Both the position numbers and the translations under genes were made by a program. From positions 496,001-560,000 of the forward strand of contig JAALGY010000042.1 in assembly GCA_032358165.1 (NCBI GenBank): a stretch of 64,000 bases of DNA, given 5' to 3'. This stretch comes from Diplosphaera chodatii (Eukaryota > Chlorophyta > Trebouxiophyceae > Prasiolales > Stichococcaceae). The notes beneath the pieces are model-generated. The model did no database searches. It saw only the letters and a program-made list of their open reading frames with translations, and had not been told where the DNA came from. Positions 1 through 11,878 of this stretch are shown piece by piece. Positions within the stretch are counted from its first letter, which is position 1; every line of letters begins with the position of its first letter.

Positions 1-2633
1 TCACCTGCCAACAGCGGCGCAGCACAAGCTCGACCTGCTGCAGGATGCTGGCATCCGTGTGAAAGCTGTACAGCCCGGTCTCTTGCAGCACTGCCACCTG
101 CAGCATGCGGCAGACGGCACTGTCGGCCTAATGTGGGAGACCATGCCAGAGACGACAATGCTAAGGTGCTTAAACTGGCTGCAGGCGTCGGCACGGGATG
201 GCCACTTGCAGCGCAGTGCTCCAGATGAGTGGGCTGGCACAGGTCTCAGGGAAGTACCAGCAGCAGCCGCATGCTGGACATGCACAGGAAGCGCATCACA
301 CTTCGATGTGAGCAGCCATTCGAACGCACCCCAAGGCTGAAGGCGGCCCAGACGGCGCTGTTCTGGCGCACAGCCATTGCTGCGGCTGCCGCCAGCGCCG
401 CCTGCACATACTGCCTCCGTAGCACCGCCTGCATTGGATAGAGCGGGGCAATATAACAACCACAAACGTGGGGATCACGCACCTGCCGCATTGCAAGAAA
501 GTGTGTTGCAGGTGGACTGCATCGTGGAACGCTGCGTGGCACCAGGTATTTGGGCATGCGGGGATGATCAGGCAAGGCCACCCACCAGGTGTGTGGCGAG
601 CACAAAGAAGATGCAGGGCAAATCCGTGTAGTACAGGAACTGGAAGAAGAACACCAGCGGGAACAGCGCCAGCGTCGCCGCCTGCAGGCATCATGCCAAC
701 ATATTGTGACACCACTTGTTGGCAGCATGCTTGCGCGTGTGGCACCATGCCAGCTGTGCAGCCTGTTGAGCGTTCTTTTTCTTGAGCTCAGGCCAGCTTC
801 GCTTTGACCATGGTGAAGTCAAGTGGCCAGCTCCAGGCTCCGACACATGTACACATCCGCACATGCTACGCGCAGCGCACCATGCCCAGACTGCTGCCGA
901 CGGTGGTGCTGCAGGGGTGCAGCCGGCGGTGCAGGGCGTAGAACAGCGGCAGGCACGCCACGCCGAACAGCAGGCTCACCGCCCGCAGCGCTGTGGTGCT
1001 GCACGCCGAACCCTGCAGAACTCACACCCAGGGTCAGGGTATGCGTGCACCATGCTTCGCTGCCAGGCAGAACTTGATGCCCTCGCGTACAGTGACTACA
1101 GCGTCGTCTTCAGCCCAACCAGCTCAAGATGGTTTGCACCACAAAAAACTCCTGAACAGCTGCTCCGTGTCTACCATGGAGAGCCGCTGGCCGCTGCCGA
1201 GCGAAGCCAGCAGCCCGCTGCCGGCTCGCTTCAGGTGCGCCCACCCCAGGCCGAGCGCATACAGGCCTGCAGCAACCAGCACTGCAGTAGTTTAGGCTCA
1301 GCGCCAGATTCGACACCTCGGACCCCGAACACCGACTGCAGCTGGCAGGCTGGCGCATGGCAGCAGGTTCCGGAAAGTTCCCCCAGCGCACGGGCGGAGA
1401 GCATACCAGGGCCAAGCAAGCACACCGCTCTGATCACCACCAGCACCTTGGGCATCACATTAGAAACGGACAGCAGGTTGCCTGCCTGGAAATGTCGTGA
1501 TGCGGTCGTCCCAGGTCGCAAAGTCGCCAGCGCACCACAGCTGCGTCTGCGGCACATGGAACGCCTCGTCCTGCACAGCAGCAGGTCCACATGTCATCGC
1601 ATTCATTTCTGCGGTACATATGCACCAGCAACTGATGCTGAGCTTTCCCGGGGCCAGTACATGCGATCTGGCACCTGGCGCAGTGTGCGGCACCCTGACA
1701 TGCAACCAACGCAGGCAATGTTTGCGACCCCCTTCTGCTGCAGCTAGCGTAGATGCTGCATGTTGAACACTTTAGATATTAATCCATGTGGTCTACCCAC
1801 CACATACTGCTCTGGCGCCAGGGTGTTGAAGGTGTGTGCAACTGCACCCACCACGGGCACATACGCAGCAAGCGCCGCCACACCGGGATGCCGCTGCGCA
1901 AACGATGACTGCTGCTCCTTTCGCACAGCGATGTCCGTTGCGAAGTGCGACCCCGCTGCTGCCGGCACCGGCGCTGCCGTCGTGCATGCATTACTACCAT
2001 CATGCATGCACAGCTGGTCAATGCTGGGAGCGAGCTGCGCGGAAAGGGGCATCGCGTCCATGATCTGACAAGCTGATACTGTGCAAGCACTGTCGCGAGG
2101 GAGGGATGTCAACGCCCTGCAAGTGATGACAGGGTGCAGACGCGGACATTCGGCTTGGCTCCGACGATGGGTGACAGATCTTGATCTTGCAGTGTCAACA
2201 TAGATCCTGCCTGATGATCTGAGTGCATGGCCTACTGAGGTGCCAGGCAACTTCCTCATCATAACAGCACTTCGCATGTAGGTCTACACATCTGTGAGCA
2301 AGTATTAGCATCCAGTGTCGGCAGTCTGGACCCTTCAGTCTACCTATCGGTCTTCCGCAATTCGTTGATGAGTGCATGGCCTGATCCACCACCAAAGCCC
2401 CCTGCCTGGACAGAGAGGTGTCATGCTTCAGTCGCCGCCACCGCCGCCGCAGCCACCGCCACAGCCGCCCCCACACCCGCCGCCGTCGCCGCCTCCATCC
2501 CCGCCGCCAGCATCGCCGCTGGATGCAAAGCCAGTAGCGAAGCCGCCAGTGAACCAGTTGCCATCCGGCTTCTCACCCGCAGCCTCCTTGGCCTTGTACT
2601 CTTTGACCCTGCAGAAGCAACAGACGCTGTAGC
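1..2633. repeat. Tandem duplicated block, copy 1
   Basis: This stretch recurs at 6448-9077 in the same orientation. The offset drifts only from 6447 to 6444, so indels are few. It contains most of an ALG10 gene, the spacer upstream of it, and the last exon of the next gene on the minus strand. About 1080-2560 is almost base-for-base identical to its partner, introns included, while about 400-590 is clearly diverged. Past 2633 the two copies are still related but much less similar. The true left end lies outside the window. Confidence 0.95.
5..2061 (-). CDS. ALG10: ALG10 copy A, dolichyl-P-Glc alpha-1,2-glucosyltransferase, partial (C-terminus off the left edge)
   Basis: ALG10 adds the third, terminal glucose to the Glc2Man9GlcNAc2 lipid-linked oligosaccharide in the ER membrane. 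Exons seen on the minus strand are 1801-2061, 1486-1570, 1175-1266, 881-1012, 586-681, 330-428 and 5-97; they match the first seven exons of copy C. Diagnostic family text is present: DEAFHVPQTQ and DDRITTFPG (the human DEIFHLPQAQ...DPMITTLPG region), ALRAVSLLFGVACLPLFY, FFFQFLYYTDLPC and AVRQNSAVWAAF. The exon pair 2/3 is joined across a GC-AG intron. The remaining four exons expected from copy C lie beyond base 1. The start was chosen at MDAMPLSAQ; the frame is open further upstream, so the N-terminus is uncertain. No frame break is visible in the seven exons. Confidence 0.88.
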
Positions 2634-4138
2634 ATCCATCGGTGGCTCGCTACGCTACCTTCTGGTCGTCCTGATCATATTCACCCTGACAGTCAGGGAG
2701 GCTCATGTGATGTGCACATCAGATATGTCGCTGCATACAGGCATGACTACCGTGATACACATTGCTCCAGGATCTGCATGCGTGAGCACTGCTGTGCGTC
2801 GTGAACGCACCCGTCCATGCCATTGAGCACTCTGCGCACAAGCAGCACCAGCAGCACCAGCACGATGGGCAGCAGGATGACAGCGGCGATAATGTCCGTG
2901 TAGAACAGAAACTGCAGGAAGAACAGCGGTGGCAGCAGGGCGCATGTGATTGCCTGTATCAGCACCAGTGTCCTTGTGCAACAAATGGTGGCATGCACGG
3001 CTGCAGTGCTCCTTCAGCATGCATGCCTGCACGCAACCTGTTCGTGCTATACATCACATGCTGGACAATCTGCAGAGAGTAAAGCACAGCTGCTCTCTGA
3101 GGTGAGCACCAGCTGAAGGCAGGAGAGACGTGCGCATTGTCATAATCTGCATCCGACTCAATCCGCTTCCAACTGTCCCTCACGAATGCAGTCAGGCATC
3201 CTCTCGGTGAACCTGACCTTGCTTGGACCAACAGCTGCACACTGCTGTGGAGTATGGTACGAGAACGGGTGCAAGCAGATGACAGCTTACCACTGCAAGG
3301 CTGTTGGCTGTACTTGTGTCTGTATGCAGCTCTCGGTGGATGGCATAGAAGAGCGGCAGGCAGGCGGCACCAAACAGCAGGTTCACCATTCGCAGCGCAG
3401 CAATCCCGCAGGCCGCAGCCTGCAGAGACACATGCACAAGAACATTCGCATGACAATGCCACCTCCTTCAAGTTCTGAGCCCCATTGTGGGCTTGTACAG
3501 TACATCAAGAACATTCAAGCTGGTGCAGCAATACGTAGTGATCAGCAGGCGTGATGTTGAGGAGAGCAGACCATGGGCAGAGGCGGTGTCCCGGCAAGGA
3601 TGGCGGCTGCCCAGCTGATGGAGCGCAGTGCCAGCGCCCAGCACACGCCCACGATGTAGACACCGGGGAAGGTGGTGATCATGGGGTCGTACTCGAGGTT
3701 GCCTGTGCAGAAGCGCTGCGTCTGGCGGACATGAAACACCTCATCCTGCAGCCGCATGCGTGCGGGAGGTGTGGTGGAGAGCATCCCGGCAATGGACTGT
3801 GTCGTTGGGTACTTCCAGGGGTTCATGCAAGATACGTGACCATGTGGCATCTCCTGGTAGGTGCCACATGAACGACAGGGCTGCTGAGGTCGGCAGTTGG
3901 GGAGATGCAGCAACACCCAACTTACCACATAGTCCTCCGGGCAATGCTGCTGAAACAGCAAGGCGATGGCCGCTGTGATCGCCAGCCAGGCCAGCGCAGC
4001 ACCAGCTGAGCACTTGCAGCCACAGCGCTTCCGCTTGCTGCTGATGGCGCTCTTCTCACACGCCTGTAGATGGACGCATGCAACGACATCCCCTCTTTCG
4101 ATGCCCGACAGTGGCTGACTGTCGATAGCCATCAACAC
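2428..4138 (-). CDS. Chimeric gene B: ALG10 N-terminal half fused to Gly/Cys-tailed membrane anchor
   Basis: Five exons (3926-4138, 3572-3745, 3291-3419, 2811-2953, 2428-2608) total 840 nt and close in frame (279 aa). Exons 1-3 and the first part of exon 4 are ALG10: a first hydrophobic segment, DEVFHVRQTQ, DPMITTFPG, RMVNLLFGAACLPLFY and FFLQFLFYTD. Immediately after FYTD, within exon 4, the sequence becomes the anchor of the neighbouring family (IIAAVILLPIVLVLLVLL, then RRVLNGMDG). Exon 5 is that family's NWFTGGF segment and (GGGC)n tail, ending at a stop at 2428. The C-terminal half of ALG10, with its VVLNGGVVIGD and C-terminal membrane segments, is absent, so glucosyltransferase activity is unlikely. 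Exon 2 corresponds to exons 2+3 of copies A/C with no intron between. It could be a neofunctionalised protein or a transcribed fusion relic. Confidence 0.78.
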
Positions 4139-4372
4139 TACCGTCAGTTGAGGGACAGCCTTACTCAGTGATTTGCTGCTGGTCTGTTTTGAAACGTACT
4201 GGGTGTGCTTTGATCAAGGGAACCAGGCCCAACAGGAGGCAACCCCAAAGGCTGTCACGAAGGCCGCCGCCGATAAAGCCACTGGCGGCAATGGGAAGTG
4301 CTTTGGCAGCACTTCGTATGGACCAAAGTCCGTGCATGACAATACAACTGACCGAATGAAACCAGCAGATTG

Positions 4373-4377
4373 TTACA
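4373..4377 (-). terminator. Candidate polyadenylation signal TGTAA for ALG10 copy C
   Basis: A TGTAA pentamer on the minus strand lies about 510 nt downstream of the copy C stop codon and upstream of gene B. TGTAA is the usual polyadenylation signal of chlorophyte algae. A pentamer is expected often by chance, so this rests only on position. Confidence 0.3.
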
Positions 4378-4883
4378 TATAACATGTGCATGCAACACGC
4401 CAACATGAGCAAGCTACAGCAACAAGTCAACATCGCCAATCACCATGCCACAAGACAGATCTGACCCATTCCTGCTGGTGACTTGCACGAAGGCAGTGTC
4501 ATATATGTGAAGCATCAGCAGGAAGGCACTGAAACCTCAGCACGGCTGCAATCGCGGCTGTAAACTTCAAACTCAGCCAGCGTTGCAGCAGCAGCAGCAG
4601 CCCTTCGGCACATTTCTTGCCGGCATAAGCAGATCTGCTCCACCAGACAGATCGCGCACTCTCAAACCCTAAACAAAACCATATACAGGCCGTGCACAGC
4701 ACTGCATGCGTTGGAACCTCAACCTGCACCTGTGGCTCAGTCCAATCCTGAGCAGTAGGCGACGTGACCATGTTTACCTACAAACCATCTGCAGCTGTCT
4801 ACCTGGCTCGAGAATCACGCTCTGCCTGCATCCGCTGCTGCAGCCCTTTCACGCCTGATCCGCCGTGGGCGATGTGGGCGCCT

Positions 4884-7800
4884 TCACCACATGAGGCGGG
4901 TCAGGTGGCCGTCCTTCTCCACGAACGACCGACACAGAAACATGTAGATGGTGACGGCATTGATCGCGGCATAGCCCATGGCCGTCAGCGCCAGCTGCCT
5001 GGTCCTCATCGGCCGCATGTGCAGCGCCAGCAGCAGGAATGGTACCATGAAGTATCTGCAGGGCACCACCTCACAATGCTGTCAGCACCAGACCTCCTGG
5101 AAGCAGGACGTTTGTAGTCTTCGTCCTGCATGCATTACATCAACCCTCCGTCGTATGTCCATCCTTACAGGCAACCCCATCGATGCAGGCGGAAAGGACT
5201 GATGAATGCTGGGCATGCCGCCCAACAACCGCCAACAGCAAACACCATGTGCATTGCCATTGCAAACAGGCGAAGCCAGTGCAGCCCAGCACACCTGAAC
5301 TCGATCATCTTGGCGGGCACTAGCACGGCAGCGGTGCAGGCGGCATAGCCCAGGACCCACAGCGCTGGCTGCGCGCCATGCAGCAGTCCCCACAGCGTCG
5401 CGCCGCTGCCCAGGTACGCCGGCAGCAGCAGCCACCGTGCGGTCTTCGAGCTCACCAGCAGCGCCTTCACCAGGTAGCTGCGGTAGTACCTGCAGCACGG
5501 CGGAACATGTTAACATGAAGGCAAGGCTGCAAGCACCCTGACGACAAGACTTGAGGCCTGTGTGGACAGAGTATGTCCTGCGTGACAATTTGGTGACTTT
5601 GGTCACAAATGAGCGGCGCAGCCACAACAGGCAGCAGGTCTGGGTTCAGCCTTGCTGCCAGCACACCCACAGATGGCATCAGGTCCACTCGAAACCATAT
5701 TGCTTGTCGTTAACCAGCAGTATGTGGCTGACATCACAGCCATGTTACTGCAGCACACCTGTGGGACTCGTCATTGACCAGATACGGGTGGATATAGGTA
5801 CAGCAGCGAATGGCCACGGCCGCCACTGCAGCGCTGGCCGTCAGCAGACCAGCCGCCGGAAGTGGGTGCGCCTTCCACTGCTTCCACATCATTCTCCACC
5901 TGCGCGGTCGCCAACCAACCGCATTCACACACTTGGGCATGGCCCCGCTGACTCAGTTTGCATGAGAGTGGACGAGCGCTGCAGGGATGCACCAGCATGG
6001 CATCAGCAGCGCTTCATTGTAAGCTGAGCACCAAGCTGGCAAGACCCACGATCTGGATGCCCTGAAACAAATATGCTTTCTGCACCTGTCCAGGCTCAGG
6101 GCCGCAGGAGCCAGCGCGGAGGCAGCAAACAGCAGGAAGTAGAGCAGCTGGGGCAGGTGCATCACTGGCGCGTGCATGTGGCGGTCGCCGATGACAACGC
6201 CGCCGTTGAGCACCACGAAAACCACGAAGCCGGCGGGAACCAGAGCCAGCGGCCCCAGCTGCTTGACCAGCCTCACTCGGTCCTGCATGCGACAGCGTCA
6301 ATCATGTTCTCTCATCGCCTTCAGAGGGCCGTCAGGGTACGCAGTAGTTCCAACAGTGTCAGCAAGGCTGCATTCAGACTGATGCTTGTCACAGGGGAGA
6401 GCAGATGCAGCAGCAGCTGGCTTGGGGAAGCACCAGCGCATGCAGCCTCACCTGCCAACAGCGGCGCAGCACAAGCTCGACCTGCTGCAGGATGCTGGCA
6501 TCCGTGTGAAAGCTGTACAGCCCGGTCTCTTGCAGCACTGCCACCTGCAGCATGCGGCAGACGGCACTGTCGGCCTAATGTGGGAGACCATGCCAGAGAC
6601 GACAATGCTAAGGTGCTTAAACTGGCTGCAGGCGTCGGCACGGGATGGCCACTTGCAGCGCAGTGCTCCAGATGAGTGGGCTGGCACAGGTCTCAGGGAA
6701 GTACCAGCAGCAGCCGCATGCTGGACATGCACAGGAAGCGCATCACACTTCGATGTGAGCAGCCATTCGAACGCACCCCAAGGCTGAAGGCGGCCCAGAC
6801 GGCGCTGTTCTGGCGCACAGCCATTGCTGCGGCTGCCGCCAGCGCCGCCTGCACATAATGCCTGCGTAGCACCGCCTGCATTGGATAGAGCGGAGCAGTA
6901 TAACAACCACAAACATGGGGATCACGCACCTGCCGCATTGCAAATTAGTAAGTTTCAGGTGGACTGCATCGTAGAACGCTGTGTGGCACCAGGTATTTGG
7001 GCATGAGGAGGTTTTGAGGCAGGGCACCCACCAGGTGTGTGGCGAGCACAAAGAAGATGCAGGGCAAATCCGTGTAGTACAGGAACTGGAAGAAGAACAC
7101 CAGCGGGAACAGCGCCAGCGTCGCCGCCTGCAGGCATCATGCCGATGATTGTGACACCATATATTGGCAGCATGCTTGCGCGTGTGGCACCATGCCAGCT
7201 GTGCAGCCTGTTGAGCGTTCTGTTTCTCGAGCTCAGGCCAGCTTCACTTTGACCATGGTGAAGTCAAGTGGCCAGCTCCGGGCTCCGACACATGTACACA
7301 TCCGCACATGCCACGCGCAGCGCACCATGCCCAGGCTGCTGCCGATGGTGGCGCTGCAGGGGTGCAGCCGGCGGTGCAGGGCATAGAACAGCGGCAGGCA
7401 CGCCACGCCGAACAGCAGGCTCACCGCCCGCAGCGCTGTGGTGCTGCACGCCGACCCCTGCAGAACTCACACCCAGGGTCAGGGTATGCGTGCACCATTC
7501 TTCGCTGCCAGGAGAACTTGATGCCCTCGCGTACAGTGACTACAGCGTCGTCTTCAGCCCAACCAGCTCAAGATGGTTTGCACCACAAAAAACTCCTGAA
7601 CAGCTGCTCCGTGTCTACCATGGAGAGCCGCTGGCCGCTGCCGAGCGAAGCCAGCAGCCCGCTGCCGGCTCGCTTCAGGTGCGCCCACCCCAGGCCGAGC
7701 GCATACAGGCCTGCAGCAACCAGCACTGCAGTAGTTTAGGCTCAGCGCCAGATTCGACACCTCGGACCCCGAACACCGACTGCAGCTGGCAGGCTGGCGC

Positions 7801-8505
7801 ATGGCAGCAGGTTCCGGAAAGTTCCCCCAGCGCACGGGCGGAGAGCATACCAGGGCCAAGCAAGCACACCGCTCTGATCACCACCAGCACCTTGGGCATC
7901 ACATTAGAAACGGACAGCAGGTTGCCTGCCTGGAAATGTCGTGATGCGGTCGTCCCAGGTCGCAAAGTCGCCAGCGCACCACAGCTGCGTCTGCGGCACA
8001 TGGAACGCCTCGTCCTGCACAGCAGCAGGTCCACATGTCATCGCATTCATTTCTGCGGTACATATGCACCAGCAACTGATGCTGAGCTTTCCCGGGGCCA
8101 GTACATGCGATCTGGCACCTGGCGCAGTGTGCGGCACCCTGACATGCAACCAACGCAGGCAATGTTTGCGACCCCCTTCTGCTGCAGCTAGCGTAGATGC
8201 TGCATGTTGAACACTTTAGATATTAATCCATGTGGTCTACCCACCACATACTGCTCTGGCGCCAGGGTGTTGAAGGTGTGTGCAACTGCACCCACCACGG
8301 GCACATACGCAGCAAGCGCCGCCACACCGGGATGCCGCTGCGCAAACGATGACTGCTGCTCCTTTCGCACAGCGATGTCCGTTGCGAAGTGCGACCCCGC
8401 TGCTGCCGGCACCGGCGCTGCCGTCGTGCATGCATTACTACCATCATGCATGCACAGCTGGTCAATGCTGGGAGCGAGCTGCGCGGAAAGGGGCATCGCG
8501 TCCAT
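4884..8505 (-). CDS. ALG10: ALG10 copy C, complete dolichyl-P-Glc alpha-1,2-glucosyltransferase
   Basis: Predicted ER polytopic glucosyltransferase for the last glucosylation step of the N-glycan precursor. Eleven exons: 8245-8505, 7930-8014, 7619-7710, 7326-7457, 7032-7127, 6777-6875, 6452-6544, 6086-6282, 5759-5899, 5295-5489, 4884-5055. They sum to 1563 nt and give 520 aa, close to the family's usual 450-500. Landmarks in order: EQYV/DEAFHVPQTQ, DDRITTFPG, SLLFGVACLPLFY, FFFQFLYYTDLPC, AMAVRQNSAVWAAF, VVLNGGVVIGDRHMHAPV with HLPQLLYFLL, YIHPYLVNDESHRYY, LLLPAYLGSG, VPAKMIEFRYFMVPF, and the C-terminal HLTRLMW, which matches the human IQRFMW end. Every junction is GT-AG except exon 2/3 (GC-AG). 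Start MDAMPLSAQ is the likeliest; 5' extension in frame is possible. Confidence 0.93.
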
Positions 8506-9077
8506 GATCTGACAAGCTGATACTGTGCAAGCACTGTCGCGAGGGAGGGATGTCAACGCCCCGTAAGCGATGACAGGGTGCAGACGCGGACATTCGGCTT
8601 GGCTCCGACGATGGGTGACAGATCTTGATCTTGCAGTGTCAACATAGATCCTGCCTGATGATCTGAGTGCATGGCCTACTGAGGTGCCAGGCAACTTCCT
8701 CATCATAACAGCACTTCGCATGTAGGTCTACACATCTGTGAGCAAGTATTAGCATCCAGTGTCGGCAGTCTGGACCCTTCAGTCTACCTATCGGTCTTCC
8801 GCAATTCGTTGATGAGTGCATGGCCTGATCCACCACCAAAGCCCCCTGCCTGGACAGAGAGGTGTCATGCTTCAGTCGCCGCCACCGCCGCCGCAGCCAC
8901 CGCCACAGCCGCCCCCACACCCGCCGCCGTCGCCGCCTCCATCCCCGCCGCCAGCATCGCCGCTGGATGCAAAGCCAGTAGCGAAGCCGCCAGTGAACCA
9001 GTTGCCATCCGGCTTCTCACCCGCAGCCTCCTTGGCCTTGTACTCTTTGACCCTGCAGAAGCATCAGACGCTGTAGA
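6448..9077. repeat. Tandem duplicated block, copy 2
   Basis: Partner of 1-2633. It covers the first seven exons of ALG10 copy C, its upstream spacer and the tail exon of gene D. The right limit of near-identity falls about 25 bases into the intron beyond the tail exon; after that the copies keep only patchy similarity. Confidence 0.95.
7711..7929 (-). other. GC-AG intron in ALG10 copy C
   Basis: The only reading that joins TTFPG to the expected LYALGLGW puts the exon end at 7930 and the intron start GCAGGC at 7929, with acceptor TTGCTGCAG ending at 7711. The phase (1/2) closes the frame, and no GT near the junction does so. The identical intron is in copy A at 1267-1485. Gene B has no intron at this codon. 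Confidence 0.8.
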
Positions 9078-9390
9078 TTTGACAAGTGGCTCGCCACACT
9101 ACCTTCTGGTCGTCTGATCATGTTCATCACTTGGATAGTCATCAGGGAGCGAGGCTGAGACATCTCTCCACAGAGAGGCACATTTGTCGTGATACAAACT
9201 ACTCCAGGATCTGCATGCATATGCAAGCGCATGTCAGAAAGTCGTGACCGCACCCGTCCATGCCGTTGAGCACTCTGCGCACGAGCAGCACCAGCAGCAC
9301 GAGCACGATCGGTAGCAAGATGACAGCGGCGATGATGCCCGATCGCGCGGGGCTGCTGAGGCCCAGGAGGGCGCGACGCGGCCCTCTCAT
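8872..9390 (-). CDS. Gene D: small single-pass membrane protein with Gly/Cys-rich tail
   Basis: Two exons (9254-9390 and 8872-9052) give a 105-aa protein in a closed frame. From residue about 19 there is one strong hydrophobic span, IIAAVILLPIVLVLLVLL. A short basic stretch, RRVLNGMDG, follows, then VKEYKAKEAAGEKPDG, NWFTGGFATGF and a tail of GGGC repeats ending GGGGGD. The splice junction GG|GTGCG in phase 2 is the same in genes B, E and F. The family is not one I recognise; a membrane-anchored protein with a cytosolic Cys-rich tail (possibly lipidated or metal binding) is inference. An upstream exon is likely, because an acceptor-like CTGCAG precedes the start and genes E/F have extra N-terminal sequence. 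Confidence 0.7.
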
Positions 9391-10428
9391 GGTGCGAGCA
9401 GCTAAATCAGTGAGCCCTGCAGCAGCGATTTGCGATGTCGTTGCCAAATCCAGCACATGACGCACCCGGTATGACGCGCCCAACGGGCAAGCGATTTGGC
9501 TCAGAAAGCAGCGCGCCTTCCATGTGGACGGCCATGGGCATGCATCCAGTCCAGCACTCCAACAAACCTGTCGCACAGGCTGCGGATGCTGGCTCGTATC
9601 ACAGACGCTTGAGTAGCCTCCGCGCTGCAAACCGACCCTGCTCGCTCAGACTGTGGACCATGAGTGCCGGAGGCGATGGACTGTGGCATCTATGATGTAA
9701 TCTTTCAAAACAGGTAGTCAGGATCAAGAATGGCGGCAAAGTCGCCCTGTAGAAGTGCACCTGGAGCCGCAGGTGGGATGGGCCTGCTGCAGGCCTGCGA
9801 GTGGACCTGATCGACGCCAACCCCGGGCCTTCGTAAACACAGAATGCTCTGAAATGCAGCATGACGTGCGCGGTGTGAGCATGCGAGGCACCGGAATGTG
9901 CTGCACCTCGATGTGTGAGCCATTGTGAGGCATCTCGTGATTATTGCACAGCCTGCCCAAATAGTAGTCTTGGTCACCCAACCATCCCGTCAAGAGCATA
10001 TCAAACGCGCCTCACATACCGTGTACACAAGTGAAGACAACCCTTTGGGGCGCTGCGTCCAGGATCACCTGTACACGTACCGAATGCGCTGCACGACCAA
10101 ATCCTACGTGGCAATCTGGACACAGGGGGGACACCCATGTGCATGGGGAGATGGGGTGCATTTGCAGCTCCTGGCCAGTTTGATGTTGTTACAATTCAGC
10201 CCGCGAGCAATTCAAACCTTGGCAGCTATAAAATCAGCTTGACCGTATGCAACTATCACGTCTGATCAAGAACGCTGCACTGAGTGCGAAAGCTGTTGTG
10301 TTGCAAGACAGTGCCTGGGCGGGTGCAACTGATTGCGTGGCGCAAAGCATTCCACAGCTCCAGTGTCTGCAGTAACTTGAAATTTGAGCACTGATCACGC
10401 ACAAGGCTCTGGTAATGCCATCATCAGA
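9391..10428. other. Spacer upstream of gene D
   Basis: No complete gene was recognised. On the minus strand near 9870-9980 a protein-like run (YYLGRLCNNHEMPHNG, then SHIEVQHIPVP) could be a 5' exon of gene D, but I could not connect it with confidence. The rest holds gene E's 3' flank on the minus strand. Confidence 0.35.
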
Positions 10429-11034
10429 CTATCCGCCACATCCACCGCCGCATCCGCCGCCTCCGCACCCGCCACCGCCACACCCACTGCCGCCGCCACC
10501 GCCATCGCCGGCGGAGAAGTCGGCCATGCCTACCACGAAGCCGCCCGTGAACCAGTTACCCGCGGTTTCCCCGCCAGCCGCGCGCTTCTCCTTGTACTTC
10601 TTCACCCTGCATTTCACACATCAGGTCCTGACATGCATCGACGGGCTGCAATCGCGACGTGTGTCATGTGTTTGCACGATGAACCTGAAAGCTGCGTTTG
10701 CTGTCGATTATGAAACCGTACACGCCTGCTACTCGGCGCCAGCGGTAGGAATGAAGCGCACAGACGGGGGTGCATTATGACAGCTGGTGAGTGGCGATGC
10801 ATCAGTGCGGTGCAATGTGCAGACGCACCCTCTGCAGCCGCTGCAAAGGCAGCGGCAGATGAGGCACGACACGACTATGACAAAAGGCGCGAAGCAGACG
10901 CCAAAGACGATGCCGAGCACGGCGCCGTTGGACAGGCCGCTGCCGCTGCTGCTCTCCAGGAGCAGGCGCCCCATGGTTACTTTACCAGGTCCTGCATTGT
11001 AATTCAATGTAGACATCAGAGCGTAGGCTTGCAC
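10429..11034 (-). CDS. Gene E: small single-pass membrane protein with Gly/Cys-rich tail
   Basis: Paralogue of gene D. Two exons (10829-11034 and 10429-10606) sum to 384 nt (127 aa from MQAYALMSTLNYN; an internal start at MGRLLLESSSG gives 107 aa). After a Ser/Gly-rich lead-in, one membrane span (GAVLGIVFGVCFAPFVIVVS) is followed directly by a Cys-rich cluster, CLICRCLCSGCRG. Then come VKKYKEKRAAGG, NWFTGGFVVGM and GCGGGGCGGGG repeats to a TAG stop. The phase-2 donor GG|GTGCG is conserved. The juxtamembrane cysteines are typical of palmitoylation sites, which is inference only. Confidence 0.7.
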
Positions 11035-11878
11035 CCTGGGTCATGATCAGTGTCGTCAGGAGGACAGCGCATCACCCGCCTGCGGTGCACCAATACGCCG
11101 CATGCGTGCTGAGACGCTGACGAGCACACCCACAGCAGGCCACCTCTTGTATATGTATTATGACAGAATTTGTGCAGCTGGCGTGCGGGCGCAGGAGTGA
11201 CACCCACTGCACAGACGAAGACGCAGCACCCTGCCTGCCTGCGCAGCGCCAGGCCTGGGCTTCTGCACGGCTATCAGGAGTGCTGCGCGTCACAAGGGAG
11301 GTCTGAGGGACAATCAAAAGTGTGTTGTGATGGTTGCAAGCCGCACAGTGAGCCGCAAGGTGCGCTGCACCCCGGATCTCCCTCGGGTGAAGGGGGCCAG
11401 TCGTGCCACAGATCGATGCCGACGCTGGCGTGTCGCCACGGGCTCCGAAACGACCGAGTTTGCATCAATGCCAAAAGCAAGGGACGTAAATTAAGACGGG
11501 TGTTATGCTGCGCGAGTCATGTTGGACTGTCTTGTGTCGCCTGGCAATGCATGCTGACAATCTGTTCGTTGCACGTGAACCTACTTCGCATTGAGGCATA
11601 CACCGATGTTTACATCACAAACAAAGCTTATACATGCCCAATGAAGGTGCATCATCAGGCAGCCACCATCATCAGGCAGCCACCAGCTTGGCTGCTCATC
11701 GACAGTGTACACAGTGACACAACCACTGCCATATACAGCAGGCCAACGTTTGGCTGCAGGTCTACAACTCATGTTCTGCTGTACGAACCTGCCCGATACA
11801 CCCAGGCTCATACGTCGGCAGCATCCTCCAGCGCAACCAGTAATATACAAAAGGCTTCTATGCTTGGTGCTGCTGTGA

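Noticed and set aside
2360..2640. Plus-strand Pro-rich reading (SPPPPPQPPPQPPPHPP...) as a hydroxyproline-rich wall protein, also at 8816 and 10415
   Set aside because: It is the reverse complement of the (GGGC)n tail exons, which have conserved splice junctions, stops and membrane anchors on the minus strand.
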